Counted from the stretch's first letter, positions 17,082 to 26,447 are shown. The stretch: 64,000 nucleotides of DNA from Modestobacter sp. Leaf380 (GCF_001424485.1 NZ_LMQC01000019.1:248001-312000), one strand, 5' to 3'. Notes: generated from the sequence alone by a model not told the origin. A program made the numbers and translations.

Positions 17082-17635
17082 GGGGCACCCCCCGCGGGCG
17101 CGGTGGCCCCTCCCGCGGGCGCGGCGGCCTCGTCGGCCAGGGTCTCCGCCAGGTCGGCCAGCGCCCGCTCCGCGGCGTCCCGGCCGGGCGGTGCGGTGAA
17201 GTCCCGCCGGGTGACGGCGCGCAGCTCGCGGCGCAGCCGGCGCAGCTCGCGGACCCGCTCGTCCCGGCCCCCTGCCCACGTCAGCGCGGCGCGGGCGGCG
17301 GCGGCCAGCTCGGCGTACTCGGCCTCCCGGGCGGCGCCCATCTCGGCCAGCAGCGTGCGCTCGTGGTCCGCGGTGACGGCCCGGGCGACCCAGACCCCGG
17401 CCCGGCCCCCGCCGGCGACGACGTCGGCGGCCAGCCACTCGAACTCCTCACGGGTGCGGGGGTCGGCCGGCAGCGCGACCACGCCGTCCCCGAGGGCGGC
17501 CACCCCCAGCCTGCGCAGCCGCCGCCACAGCGTGGTGCGCGGTCCGGAGGGCTCGCGGGGCAGCCGGTGGCTGAGCACGACCCACTCACGGGTCGGGACG
17601 TCGTCGGGCACGGCGGGATGCAACCACGGTTGCAT
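17078..17635 (-). CDS. ChrB N-terminal domain protein (chromate-responsive regulator half)
   Basis: A 185-residue protein matching the N-terminal half of ChrB. It has the marker V-V-L-S-H-R-L-P-R-E-P-S and the W-R-R-L-R-R-L-G basic helix, then a long Ala/Arg/Glu-rich helical region. ChrB proteins act as chromate-sensing regulators of chr operons, and this half carries the basic, presumably DNA-binding, segment. ATG 17635 is used; GTG eight codons later (before P-D-D-V-P) is an alternative. A perfect 9-bp inverted repeat overlaps the start codon (17617-17636), a candidate autoregulatory operator. It is the first gene of chrBN-chrBC-chrA, 29 bp after a LacI gene. Confidence 0.83.
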   Translation of the reverse strand: MQPWLHPAVPDDVPTREWVVLSHRLPREPSGPRTTLWRRLRRLGVAALGDGVVALPADPRTREEFEWLAADVVAGGGRAGVWVARAVTADHERTLLAEMGAAREAEYAELAAAARAALTWAGGRDERVRELRRLRRELRAVTRRDFTAPPGRDAAERALADLAETLADEAAAPAGGATAPAGGAP

Positions 17636-17636
17636 C
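17617..17636. promoter_or_regulatory. Perfect inverted repeat at the chrB start
   Basis: GATGCAACC-2 bp-GGTTGCATC, 9-bp arms without mismatch, covers the ATG at 17633-17635. It could be the operator through which ChrB or another repressor controls the chr operon, or an RNA hairpin hiding the start codon. Confidence 0.55.
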
Positions 17637-17664
17637 GCCGACGTCCAGTTCGCTGGGGCTGGGC

Positions 17665-18654
17665 TCAGCCCAGGGTGGACTCGCGCAGCACCAGCCGGGT
17701 CGGCAGCCGCTGCACGCCCGCGCGCGGAGTGCCTTGGACCGCCTCCAGCAGCGCCCGCGCGGCGGTCTGGCCGACGGCCTCCAGGTCGGGGTCGATGCTG
17801 GTCAGCGGCGGGCGCGACCCGGTGGTCATCGCCTCCCAGTTGTCGTACCCGACGACGGCGACGTCCTGCGGGATGCGCAGACCCCGGTCGCGCAGGGCGT
17901 CGGTGACGCCGCGGGCGATGGCGTCGCTGCCGCAGAAGACCGCGTCGACCTCCCCGGCACGCAGCACCATGTCGGTGGCGACGCGGCCCCACTGCTCGGT
18001 CCAGTCGCCCAGCAGCGGCCCGGGAGGGACCAGCTGCAGCCCCTGGGCGGTGAGGGTGCGCTCGACGGCGGCCGCGCGGCGGCGGGTCGCGGCGAAGTCC
18101 ACCGGGCCGGTGACGTGGGCGATCCGGCGGCGGCCCAGGGCCAGCAGGTGCTCCACCGCGGTCGCCGCCCCGGCGTCCTCGTCGGGGACCACGGAGAAGT
18201 CGGCCGGGTCGGTGGAGGCGCCGTAGGCGTAGACCACCGGGACCCCGATGTCACCCAGCGAGGGCTGGTCGTCGGTGGTGGAGGCCAGCGTGATCAGCCC
18301 GTCGATGCCGTGCTCGAGCAGGGTGTGCAGGTGGTGCCGCTTGCGGATGTCGTCCCCACGGGAGTCGCACAGCAGCACGGACATGCCCTCCGCGCCGACC
18401 GCGTCGCCGGCACCCAGCAGGACCGGGGTGCTGAACCGACCGACGCTGTCGCTGGTGAGCATCCCGACCGTGCGGGAGTACCCGCTGCGCAGCCGCCGGG
18501 CGTTCCCGTTGGGCCGGTAGCCCATCTCCGCGGCCAGTGCCCGCAGGCGGTCCCGGGTGGCCATGCTGACGTCGTTGCTGGACCCCAGGGCCTTCGACAC
18601 GGTCCCGACCGACACCCCTGCGGCCTGGGCGACGTCGCTGAGCCGGACGCTCAC
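17665..18654 (-). CDS. LacI-family transcriptional regulator (glycan locus, copy 1)
   Basis: A full-length 329-residue LacI/GalR regulator. The N-terminal HTH reads D-V-A-Q-A-A-G-V-S-V-G-T-V-S-K, and the hinge is M-G-Y-R-P-N-G-N-A-R-R-L. A periplasmic-binding-protein-like sugar-sensing domain follows, with D-A-V-F-C-G-S-D and V-V-G-Y-D-N-W-E motifs. It is the last gene of the arabinoside-importer operon, 66 bp after the HTH-epimerase fusion. It closely resembles the LacI protein at 26534-27568 (shared G-R-F-S-T/I-P-V and M-S-V-L-L-C-D blocks), so the two are paralogues. The target may be the GAAAACGNTTTCGG-type sites of this locus; which paralogue binds them is not known. Confidence 0.9.
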   Translation of the reverse strand: MSVRLSDVAQAAGVSVGTVSKALGSSNDVSMATRDRLRALAAEMGYRPNGNARRLRSGYSRTVGMLTSDSVGRFSTPVLLGAGDAVGAEGMSVLLCDSRGDDIRKRHHLHTLLEHGIDGLITLASTTDDQPSLGDIGVPVVYAYGASTDPADFSVVPDEDAGAATAVEHLLALGRRRIAHVTGPVDFAATRRRAAAVERTLTAQGLQLVPPGPLLGDWTEQWGRVATDMVLRAGEVDAVFCGSDAIARGVTDALRDRGLRIPQDVAVVGYDNWEAMTTGSRPPLTSIDPDLEAVGQTAARALLEAVQGTPRAGVQRLPTRLVLRESTLG

Positions 18655-18720
18655 CGGCGCCGTCGGGCCGGGGGGTGGGCGGGGCGGTGGTCCCGGCCGC
18701 CGGCGGTGCGTGCGGCGCCG

Positions 18721-19962
18721 TCAGCGACCGGGGACATGGTCCCGCCAGGTGTGGGCCGGCACCCAGCCCAGCACCCGCCGCGCCTTCTCGGTGCTCATCA
18801 GGGCGGTGTGCTGACCCAGCTCGCAGTGCACGGGGACACCGGGGAACTCCAGGGCAGCGAGCTCCGCGGTGGGCCGGCTCATCACGGTGTCGCCGTTGGC
18901 GATGACGAACACGTCGGCGCCGCGGTCGGGGTGCCGCAGCCCGGCCGAGATCGCGCGGGCGGCGTCCCGGGCGTCGATGTAGCTCCAGCCGTTCCAGCGG
19001 CGCAGCGCCGCGTCGGCGTCGAAGGAGGGGAAGGCCGCGTAGTCCTCGACGGCCATCACGTTGGACAGCCGCAGCCCGACCAACTTCATCTCCGGGCACC
19101 ACCGGGCGAACTGCCGGGCCATCTCCTCCTCGAGGGTCTTGGACAGCGAGTACGAGGTGGTGGGGGTCGGCCCGGTCTCCTCGTCCAGCGGGAACGAGGG
19201 CGGCGGCACGTCCAGCGGCAGCCCCAGGACGGTCTCGCTGGAGGCCCACACGACCTCGGTGATGCCCACCCGGCGCGCGGCGGCGAAGACGTTGTAGGTC
19301 GTCGTGATGTTGGTGGCGAACAGGGTGGCGTCGGGCAGCAGCCCGGGCGCGGGGATCGCCGCCAGGTGCACGACGGCGTCCGGGCGCTCCCAGCGGTCGT
19401 CGATCCCGGACAGCACCTCCAGCGCCTGGCCGGGGTCGGTCAGGTCCGCCCGGGTCCACGGGACGTCGGGCCGGTGCGGGGCCACCAGGTCCACGACGAC
19501 GACCCGGTGGCCCTCGGCGAGCAGGTGGTCCACCGTGGCCCGTCCGAGCTTGCCGCTGCCGCCGGTGACCAGCACCAGCGACGACGGTCGGGTCCCCCCG
19601 GCCGAGGCGTCGTCGCCAGCCCCGGCCGGGGTGGTCTCGTCGACGTCCGCGGTCCCGTCGAGGGACGCGGGGGTCGGACCGGGCGCGGCCGACACCAGCA
19701 CCGGTCGCACCGCGCCCGGGTTCTCTGCGCCCGGGGTCTCCGCGCCCGGGGTCTCCGGGACCGTCCGTCGTCGGCTCAGCGACTGGGCCGCCTCGTTGGG
19801 TGACCACCCGAGCACCTCGATCGCGGCCAGCACCCGGGCGCGGGTGCTGGCCCGGACCGGACCGGAGGCGTTGATGACCCGGGAGACCGTCTGGTAGGAC
19901 ACCCCGGCCTCCCGGGCGACGTCGGTGATCACGGGGAGGTCACCGTGCTGCGCGGCGGTCAC
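18721..19962 (-). CDS. LacI-type HTH fused to NAD(P)-dependent epimerase/dehydratase
   Basis: A 413-residue single reading frame. Residues 11-66 are a complete LacI DNA-binding unit: the HTH (D-V-A-R-E-A-G-V-S-Y-Q-T-V-S-R-V-I-N) and hinge helix (L-G-W-S-P-N-E-A-A-Q-S-L). A Pro/Ala/Gly-rich linker (about 68-128) with a short repeat follows. Residues 129-413 form an extended SDR: V-T-G-G-S-G-K-L-G cofactor loop, the serine in W-A-S-S-E-T and the Y-S-L-S-K catalytic pair. The SDR part resembles UDP-sugar epimerases and uronate dehydrogenases. It replaces the usual LacI sensor domain. The GTG start lies 4 bp after the ABC ATPase stop, so it belongs to the sugar-import operon. No stop or frameshift separates the halves. 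It could be an NAD- or sugar-sensing regulator, or an enzyme that also binds DNA. Confidence 0.85.
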   Translation of the reverse strand: MTAAQHGDLPVITDVAREAGVSYQTVSRVINASGPVRASTRARVLAAIEVLGWSPNEAAQSLSRRRTVPETPGAETPGAENPGAVRPVLVSAAPGPTPASLDGTADVDETTPAGAGDDASAGGTRPSSLVLVTGGSGKLGRATVDHLLAEGHRVVVVDLVAPHRPDVPWTRADLTDPGQALEVLSGIDDRWERPDAVVHLAAIPAPGLLPDATLFATNITTTYNVFAAARRVGITEVVWASSETVLGLPLDVPPPSFPLDEETGPTPTTSYSLSKTLEEEMARQFARWCPEMKLVGLRLSNVMAVEDYAAFPSFDADAALRRWNGWSYIDARDAARAISAGLRHPDRGADVFVIANGDTVMSRPTAELAALEFPGVPVHCELGQHTALMSTEKARRVLGWVPAHTWRDHVPGR

Positions 19963-19966
19963 CGGG

Positions 19967-21040
<1,074 letters not shown>

Positions 21041-21041
21041 G

Positions 21042-23027
21042 TCAGGCCTCCTGGGGGGTCGTGGTGGCGGGAGCGGTGGTGGAGGCCGCGGGCAGGAAGA
21101 CGCGCATGGTCGTGGGACCGCGCTCGGCCCAGTCCGCGTAGGGGGCCAGGCGGACCGGCTGCGTCGGGGTCGACGCGGCGGGCGCCGGCTCCCCGGGCGT
21201 CCCGTAGGGCCAGGCGGCGTCGGCGTGCGGCCGCAGCCAGCCCTGCACCTGGACCTCGCCGTCGACCTCCACCGGGGGCTGGGAGGTGTCCACGACGAGC
21301 TCGTCGACGTGCACCCGGCCCGGCAGGTCGACGGACTCCACGCAGAGGACCTGCGGCCCGCGCTCGACGGCCACGGTGCCCCGGACGGCGTCGATCCGGC
21401 CGTCGGCCACGGTGAACCGCGGGGCGACCGGCAGGTCGAGGCGGACGACGTCCCCGGCGGCGAACACCCGGGTGACCGCAGCCGACCCCGGCGCCACCGG
21501 GGAGGTGGTGCCGCCGTCGGACAGCGTCGCGCCCACGGCCCAGGACGGCACCCGCAGGGTGAGCGTCACCGGGGTGCCCGGGGCCTCGTCGACGACGACC
21601 TCGACCCGACCGCTGCGCGGGTAGTCGGTGACCACCCGGACGGCCATGCGCCGGTCACCGGGCAGGTCGGCGGTGAGGGTGGCCGGGGCGTACTGGTGGA
21701 CCTGCACGCCCTCGTCGTCGGTGGTGGCCAGCAGGGTCTGCAGGCTGGCGAAGGTGCGGGCCACGTTGGTCGGGCAGCAGGACACCGCGAACCAGGGGGC
21801 ACGCAGCGAGGAGGCCGCGCGGGGCACCGCCTGGTCGGGGTCCGGGACGGTGCCCAGGACCCGCTGGTGCAGCGTGTTCGTGTAGAAGAACGCGGTGCCC
21901 GAGGCCGAGGGACCGGCGTCCACGACGTTGTAGAGGGTGCGCTCGATCAGGTCGGCGTAGCGGGGGTCGCCCTGGGCCAGCAGCAGGCGCCAGGCCAGCT
22001 GGACCGAGCCGATGCCTGCGCACGTCTCGGAGTACGCCCGGTCCGGGGGAAGCACGAAGTCCTCGCCGAACGCCTCGTCCTGGTGCCGGGAGCCCATGCC
22101 ACCGGTCAGGTAGGTGCGGCGGGCGACGGTCGCGTCCCACTGCCGCACGACGGCGGCCAGCAGCTCGTCGTCACCGGTCTCGACGGCGAGGTCGACGGCA
22201 CCCGAGGAGAGGTAGGTGGCGCGCACGGCGTGCCCGCGCAGCACCTCGGCGTCCCGGATCGGCTCATCGTCCTGGAAGTAGGAGCGACCGAACTCGATCT
22301 CGGAGAGCACCTGGTGGCCGCGGCGTTCCAGGAAGAGCCGGGCCTGCTCCAGGTAGCGACGCTCACCGGTGACCCGGTAGAGCTCCACCAGCGCCGGCTC
22401 GATCTCCGGGTGCCCGCAGACCGACTCGATGCCGCCGGGTCCGAAGACGTCGCACACCAGGTCGGCGGCGCGGGTGCACACCTGCAGCAGCAGGTCCGGG
22501 CCGGCCGTCCGGGCCCGGGCGACACCGGCCTGGAACAGGTGGCCCAGGCAGTAGAGCTCGTGGCCCCACTCCAGGTCGGTCCACCGGTCGGGGGTGCCCG
22601 GGCGCCCGAAGGCGGTGCTGAGGTACCCGTCGGGGGCCTGCGCGGCCGCGACCCGGGCGACGATCGCCTGCAGTCGCGCGTCGAGCTCGGCGTCACCGGT
22701 GCGGCCGTGCTCCCAGGCCATCGCCTCGAGGAGCTTGTAGGTCTCGCTGTCGGCGAACTCGCGGCCGGCCCGGTCGGCGCCGGAGGCACCGGCGGCGGTG
22801 GCGTCGAAGTTGCCCAGCCAGCCCTCGCGCTCGAGCCAGTGCTCGACGTGGGCCAGCGTGGCATCCGCGTTGACGTCCTGCCGCCGGCCCCAGGGGCCGC
22901 CGGTCACCGCGACCTGGTCCAGGCGCAACGGCTGCAGCGTGCCGCGGGAGGGGGCCACCGGTCCGCGGGCGGACGGCGTCCGGACGACGTCGTCCGATGT
23001 GGTCGTGGAAGTGAGGGTCACGGTCAT
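21042..23027 (-). CDS. GH127 beta-L-arabinofuranosidase (cytoplasmic)
   Basis: A 661-residue (alpha/alpha)6-barrel glycosidase followed by beta-sandwiches. The GH127 zinc/cysteine site is intact: E334-T-C336 and C417-C418-P, matching Glu338, Cys340, Cys417 and Cys418 of Bifidobacterium longum HypBA1. In that enzyme Cys417 is the nucleophile and the set binds zinc. The T-G-G-M-G-S-R-H block is also typical. HypBA1-type enzymes release L-arabinose from beta-L-arabinofuranosides of hydroxyproline-rich plant glycoproteins. No signal peptide is seen, so it acts on imported sugars. The ATG overlaps the permease stop by 4 bp (ATGA) and the gene sits inside the ABC importer operon. Confidence 0.92.
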   Translation of the reverse strand: MTVTLTSTTTSDDVVRTPSARGPVAPSRGTLQPLRLDQVAVTGGPWGRRQDVNADATLAHVEHWLEREGWLGNFDATAAGASGADRAGREFADSETYKLLEAMAWEHGRTGDAELDARLQAIVARVAAAQAPDGYLSTAFGRPGTPDRWTDLEWGHELYCLGHLFQAGVARARTAGPDLLLQVCTRAADLVCDVFGPGGIESVCGHPEIEPALVELYRVTGERRYLEQARLFLERRGHQVLSEIEFGRSYFQDDEPIRDAEVLRGHAVRATYLSSGAVDLAVETGDDELLAAVVRQWDATVARRTYLTGGMGSRHQDEAFGEDFVLPPDRAYSETCAGIGSVQLAWRLLLAQGDPRYADLIERTLYNVVDAGPSASGTAFFYTNTLHQRVLGTVPDPDQAVPRAASSLRAPWFAVSCCPTNVARTFASLQTLLATTDDEGVQVHQYAPATLTADLPGDRRMAVRVVTDYPRSGRVEVVVDEAPGTPVTLTLRVPSWAVGATLSDGGTTSPVAPGSAAVTRVFAAGDVVRLDLPVAPRFTVADGRIDAVRGTVAVERGPQVLCVESVDLPGRVHVDELVVDTSQPPVEVDGEVQVQGWLRPHADAAWPYGTPGEPAPAASTPTQPVRLAPYADWAERGPTTMRVFLPAASTTAPATTTPQEA

Positions 23028-23941
23028 CCCTTGAGTGCGCCGGACATGAAGCCGCGCACGTAGTGGCGCTGCAGGAGGAGGAAGATCAGGACGCAGGGCA
23101 GCGCGAGGACGACGACGCCGGCCTCGGTGGCGCCGTAGTCGACGATGCCCATGGTCTGGCCGCGCAGGTTGGCGACTGCCAGCGGCAGCGGCACCTTGGT
23201 GGAGTCGGAGATCAGGATCAGCGGGGTGATGAAGTCGTTCCAGGCCGCGAGGAACGCGAAGATCCCCACGGTGATCAGGCCGGGCCGGACGGCGGGCAGG
23301 AGCACCCGGACGAGGGCGGTGAAGCTCCCGCAGCCGTCGACGAGGGCCGCCTCCTCCAGCTCCTTGGGCACGGCCTCGAAGGAGATCCGCATCATGAAGG
23401 TGGCGAAGGGGAGCTGGAACATCGTCAGCACCAGCGCCAGGCCGACCAGCGAGTTCTGCATGCCCAGGTCGTTGAGCAGCACGTAGAGCGGGATCAGCAG
23501 GGTCGCGTAGGGGACCATGAGGATCGCCAGCGTGCCCAGGAAGAGCAGGTTCTTGCCGGGGAACTGGAAGCGGGCGAAGGCGTAACCGCCCAGCAGCGAG
23601 ACCCCGACGGTGAGCAGCACGGTGAGCACCGAGACGATCGTGGAGTTGAGCAGGTACTGCCCGATGCCCGCCTGGTAGTTGGCCAGCGTCTCGTAGTTGG
23701 CGAAGCCGTAGCCGTCGGTCTGCGCGGTGCCGCCCTGCGGGGAGACCGAGGAGACGGCGGCCCACAGCATCGGGAAGAGGAACAGCAGCGCGAGCCCACC
23801 GGTGAAGGTCCGCTGGCCCATGCTGGCCAGCGAGGCCGAGGGACGTCGGGGGCGCCGGCCCATGCTGGCGGTGGTGGGGGTGGCGGCCGGGTCGGCGCCG
23901 TCGGTCAACGGCGCGGCAGAGGCCACGGGTGTGGTGGTCAT
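23024..23941 (-). CDS. CUT1 sugar ABC transporter permease, MalG type
   Basis: A 305-residue inner-membrane permease with six membrane helices after a Pro/Ala/Thr-rich N-terminal tail. The cytoplasmic EAA loop (E-L-E-E-A-A-L-V-D-G-C-G) that docks with the ATPase is present. It pairs with the MalF-type permease upstream (ATGA overlap) and is coupled to GH127 downstream (ATGA overlap). It likely forms the channel for arabinose-containing oligosaccharides. Confidence 0.92.
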   Translation of the reverse strand: MTTTPVASAAPLTDGADPAATPTTASMGRRPRRPSASLASMGQRTFTGGLALLFLFPMLWAAVSSVSPQGGTAQTDGYGFANYETLANYQAGIGQYLLNSTIVSVLTVLLTVGVSLLGGYAFARFQFPGKNLLFLGTLAILMVPYATLLIPLYVLLNDLGMQNSLVGLALVLTMFQLPFATFMMRISFEAVPKELEEAALVDGCGSFTALVRVLLPAVRPGLITVGIFAFLAAWNDFITPLILISDSTKVPLPLAVANLRGQTMGIVDYGATEAGVVVLALPCVLIFLLLQRHYVRGFMSGALKG

Positions 23942-24897
23942 GCGTCCTTGTCCCCTCGCAGACCGAGGAACTGGACGGCGTTGAGCACGATGAGCCCGCC
24001 CAGCACGACGATCGACAGGGCCGCGGCGCGGCCCAGGTCGTTGGAGCCCTGGAAGGCCATGGAGTAGACGAGCTGGACGATGGTGACCGTGCTGTTGTCC
24101 GGCCCGCCCTTCGTCAGGATGTAGAACTGGTCGAAGGCCAGCAGCGAGCCCGTGACGCACAGGATCGTGCAGAGCGCCAGCGAGGGCTTGAGCAGCGGCA
24201 GGGTGATGCGGCGGAAGGTCTGCAGCGCGCTGGCGCCGTCGAGGCGGGCGGCCTCGTAGACGTCGCCGGGGATCGACTGGAGCCCCACGAGCAGCAGCAG
24301 CATGTAGAAGCCGGCGAAGCGCCAGACCACCAGCGCGACGGTCGACCACAGCGCGCGGTCCGGGCTGCCCAGGAAGGACACCGGGTCCTCGCTGATCCCG
24401 GTCCACTCCAGCACGGCGTTGAACGGGCTGGCCTGCGGTGAGTACAGCGCGTAGAACAGCAGCGACGCCGAGGCCAGGCCCAGCGCGCTGGGCACCAGGA
24501 ACGAGGTCCGCACGAAGGCCGACCAGCGGCCGGACTCCTGGACGACCAGGGCCATCGCCAGCGCCAGGCCCAGCAGGATCACGGTCGTCACGACCGTGTA
24601 CTTCAGGGTGAACCAGACCGCCGGCCAGAAGAGCCGGTCGTCGAGGGCCTTGGTGAAGTTCTCGGGCGCGTTGAGCCCCAGGTCCCCCGTGAACAGGCCC
24701 CAGTCCGAGACCGACATCCGGAACACCAGGATGACCGGGACGACGAAGAAGACGATGAGGAACAGCGCGGTCGGGGCGGCGTAGAGCGCGCCCTGACGTC
24801 GTCGCGCACGGGCCCGGCGGGTGACGCGCGGGCGCACGGCCGGACGGCGGGGACCGTCCTCCGTGGGGGGAGGGGCCGTGCTGTGGGTGGTCGCCAT
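23938..24897 (-). CDS. CUT1 sugar ABC transporter permease, MalF type
   Basis: A 319-residue permease with an Arg-rich N-terminal tail, six membrane helices and the EAA loop (V-Y-E-A-A-R-L-D-G-A-S). The ATG at 24897 has GAGGAG upstream. It is the first permease gene after the binding-protein gene and is translationally coupled to the MalG-type permease. With the 19967 ATPase and the 24978 lipoprotein it makes a complete CUT1 importer. Confidence 0.92.
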   Translation of the reverse strand: MATTHSTAPPPTEDGPRRPAVRPRVTRRARARRRQGALYAAPTALFLIVFFVVPVILVFRMSVSDWGLFTGDLGLNAPENFTKALDDRLFWPAVWFTLKYTVVTTVILLGLALAMALVVQESGRWSAFVRTSFLVPSALGLASASLLFYALYSPQASPFNAVLEWTGISEDPVSFLGSPDRALWSTVALVVWRFAGFYMLLLLVGLQSIPGDVYEAARLDGASALQTFRRITLPLLKPSLALCTILCVTGSLLAFDQFYILTKGGPDNSTVTIVQLVYSMAFQGSNDLGRAAALSIVVLGGLIVLNAVQFLGLRGDKDA

Positions 24898-24938
24898 GGA
24901 GTTCTCCTCGTCCAGGTCGGCGCTCGGTGGGGCTGCAG

Positions 24939-24968
24939 GGTGCCGCCGGCCCGGAGGCCGGCGGCACC
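24939..24968 (-). promoter_or_regulatory. Hairpin between binding-protein gene and permease genes
   Basis: A perfect 13-bp stem (GGTGCCGCCGGCC with its complement, CGGA loop) lies 9 bp after the binding-protein stop inside the operon. Hairpins here typically protect the upstream mRNA or cause partial termination, giving more binding protein than permease. Confidence 0.7.
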
Positions 24969-24977
24969 GTGGGAGCG

Positions 24978-26285
24978 CTACTGCTGGAGTGCCTCGGTGA
25001 TGGCCTCGTTGTCGGCCTCGAGGGTGGAGGCGTCGCCGAAGACCTGGTTGCGGAACAAGGTGCTCCACGGGCTGCCGACGGCGTTGAAGGCCTGCTGGAA
25101 GTTCAGCGCGATCGGGGTCTGGCTGTCAGCGGCGGTCGAGACCTCGTTGATCAGCTGGACCCGGGGGTCGGTCGCGTAGGAGTTGTCCAGGAAGTCCGCG
25201 CGGGCCGGGGTCACGTTGTTCGCGGCCAGCACCTCGACCTGTGCGTCCTCGCTCATCAGCCACTGCATGAAGTTCCAGGCCTGGTCGGGCGTGTCGGAGT
25301 CCTTGCTGATGCCCAGGCCGTCACCACCGACGAAGGTCGAGGTGCCACCGTCGATCCCGGGGATGGCGGTCACGCCGACGTCCACGGTCTCGTCGGCGGT
25401 CTGCAGCAGGGTGGCCGGGTACGGCATGACGCCGATCTGGCCCTCCTGGAACGCGGCGGTCCAGGTCGCACCGGTCTCGTCGGCGGCGCCGGGCGCGATG
25501 GCGCCGGCGTCCTCGAGGTCGCGCCAGATGCCGTACACGTCCTGCGCGGTGTCGCTGGCCAGGTTGGCCGTGGTGCCGTCGTCCTCGAGGACCTCCTCGC
25601 CACTGGCCCAGAGCATCGGGAACCAGGTGAAGACGCCGCAGCCGCCGCAGTTGCCACCGAAGTAGGTGCCGTAGGTGTCGGGCTTGTTCAGCGCCTGCAC
25701 GGCCAGCGCCTGGTCACGGAACTCGGTGAGGGTCGTGGGGCCCTGCTCGGGGTCCAGACCGGCCTCGCGGTAGAGGTCCTTGTTGTAGAACATGACCGAG
25801 AGGTCCAGCACGAAGGGCAGCACGTACTGCTGGTCCTCGTAGGTGCCGGCGTCCAGGACGGCGGGGTTGATCTGGTCGGCGTAGTCCAGGTTGCCGATGC
25901 GCTCGGTGATGTCGCTGAACAGGCCCGCGGAGGTCCAGTTCGGCAGGTAGACGACGTCGGCGGCGAACAGGTCGGGCAGGTCGCCGGAACCGGCGGCCGC
26001 GCCGACCTTGGCGACGTAGTCGTCGTTGGGGACGACGGTCAGCTCGACCTGGTTGTCGTGGCTGGCGTTGTAGGCGTCGACCAGCAGGTTGGCCTGGGCC
26101 TCCAGCGGGGCGCGCGTCCAGAGCGTGAGGGTGGTGCCGTCGTCGACGCCCTCCACGTTGGAGGCGTCACCGGTGGCGGCGGGCCCGTCCGAGCCACCTC
26201 CACAGGCGCCCAGTGCTGCGGTCATGGTGGCCACAGCGAGCGCTGCGGCAACCCGGGTGGTGCGGCGGCGTGGTGTCCACGTCAT
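24978..26285 (-). CDS. Sugar-binding lipoprotein of CUT1 ABC importer
   Basis: A 435-residue extracellular solute-binding protein, family 1. The signal peptide ends in lipobox L-G-A-C, followed by a Gly/Ser/Asp linker. Two-lobe SBP motifs include L-T-L-W-T-R-A-P near the N terminus and the W-F-P-M-L-W-A-S segment typical of oligosaccharide binders. An unusual N-C-G-G-C-G pair of cysteines at about residue 213 may form a surface disulfide. It is the first gene of the importer/GH127/fusion operon. The promoter region carries two GAAAACGNTTTCGG-like sites shared with the divergent LacI gene. Confidence 0.92.
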   Translation of the reverse strand: MTWTPRRRTTRVAAALAVATMTAALGACGGGSDGPAATGDASNVEGVDDGTTLTLWTRAPLEAQANLLVDAYNASHDNQVELTVVPNDDYVAKVGAAAGSGDLPDLFAADVVYLPNWTSAGLFSDITERIGNLDYADQINPAVLDAGTYEDQQYVLPFVLDLSVMFYNKDLYREAGLDPEQGPTTLTEFRDQALAVQALNKPDTYGTYFGGNCGGCGVFTWFPMLWASGEEVLEDDGTTANLASDTAQDVYGIWRDLEDAGAIAPGAADETGATWTAAFQEGQIGVMPYPATLLQTADETVDVGVTAIPGIDGGTSTFVGGDGLGISKDSDTPDQAWNFMQWLMSEDAQVEVLAANNVTPARADFLDNSYATDPRVQLINEVSTAADSQTPIALNFQQAFNAVGSPWSTLFRNQVFGDASTLEADNEAITEALQQ

Positions 26286-26335
26286 CGTGTCGTGCCTTCC
26301 TGTCAGCGGCGTGGTCTCGCCGCACCTGTACTTCA

Positions 26336-26349
26336 GAAAACAGTTTCGG
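26336..26349. promoter_or_regulatory. LacI-type operator, importer side
   Basis: GAAAACAGTTTCGG, 51 bp upstream of the binding-protein start. It matches the sites at 8583, 26434 and 31017. Confidence 0.6.
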
Positions 26350-26433
26350 ACGAGCATGGCGCCCCAGGCGGTCGGGATCGAGCTGCCCTGTTGGTACAAG
26401 ACCCCTCGACGCCGCGCTCGTGATCCACGTCGC

Positions 26434-26447
26434 TAAAACGTTTTCGG
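26434..26447. promoter_or_regulatory. LacI-type operator, regulator side
   Basis: TAAAACGTTTTCGG with a perfect AAAACGTTTT core (26435-26444), 87 bp before the LacI start and 98 bp from the sister site. This is the most symmetrical copy. A TAGAGT hexamer at 26488-26493 is a possible -10 box for the regulator gene. The rest of 26286-26533 shows nothing further. Confidence 0.65.

Noticed and set aside
19700-19780. A frameshift or gene-merger artefact in the fusion linker
   Set aside because: The frame is continuous, composition and codon use match the flanks, and the short repeat in the linker keeps phase; kept as a check in the findings rather than called a pseudogene.
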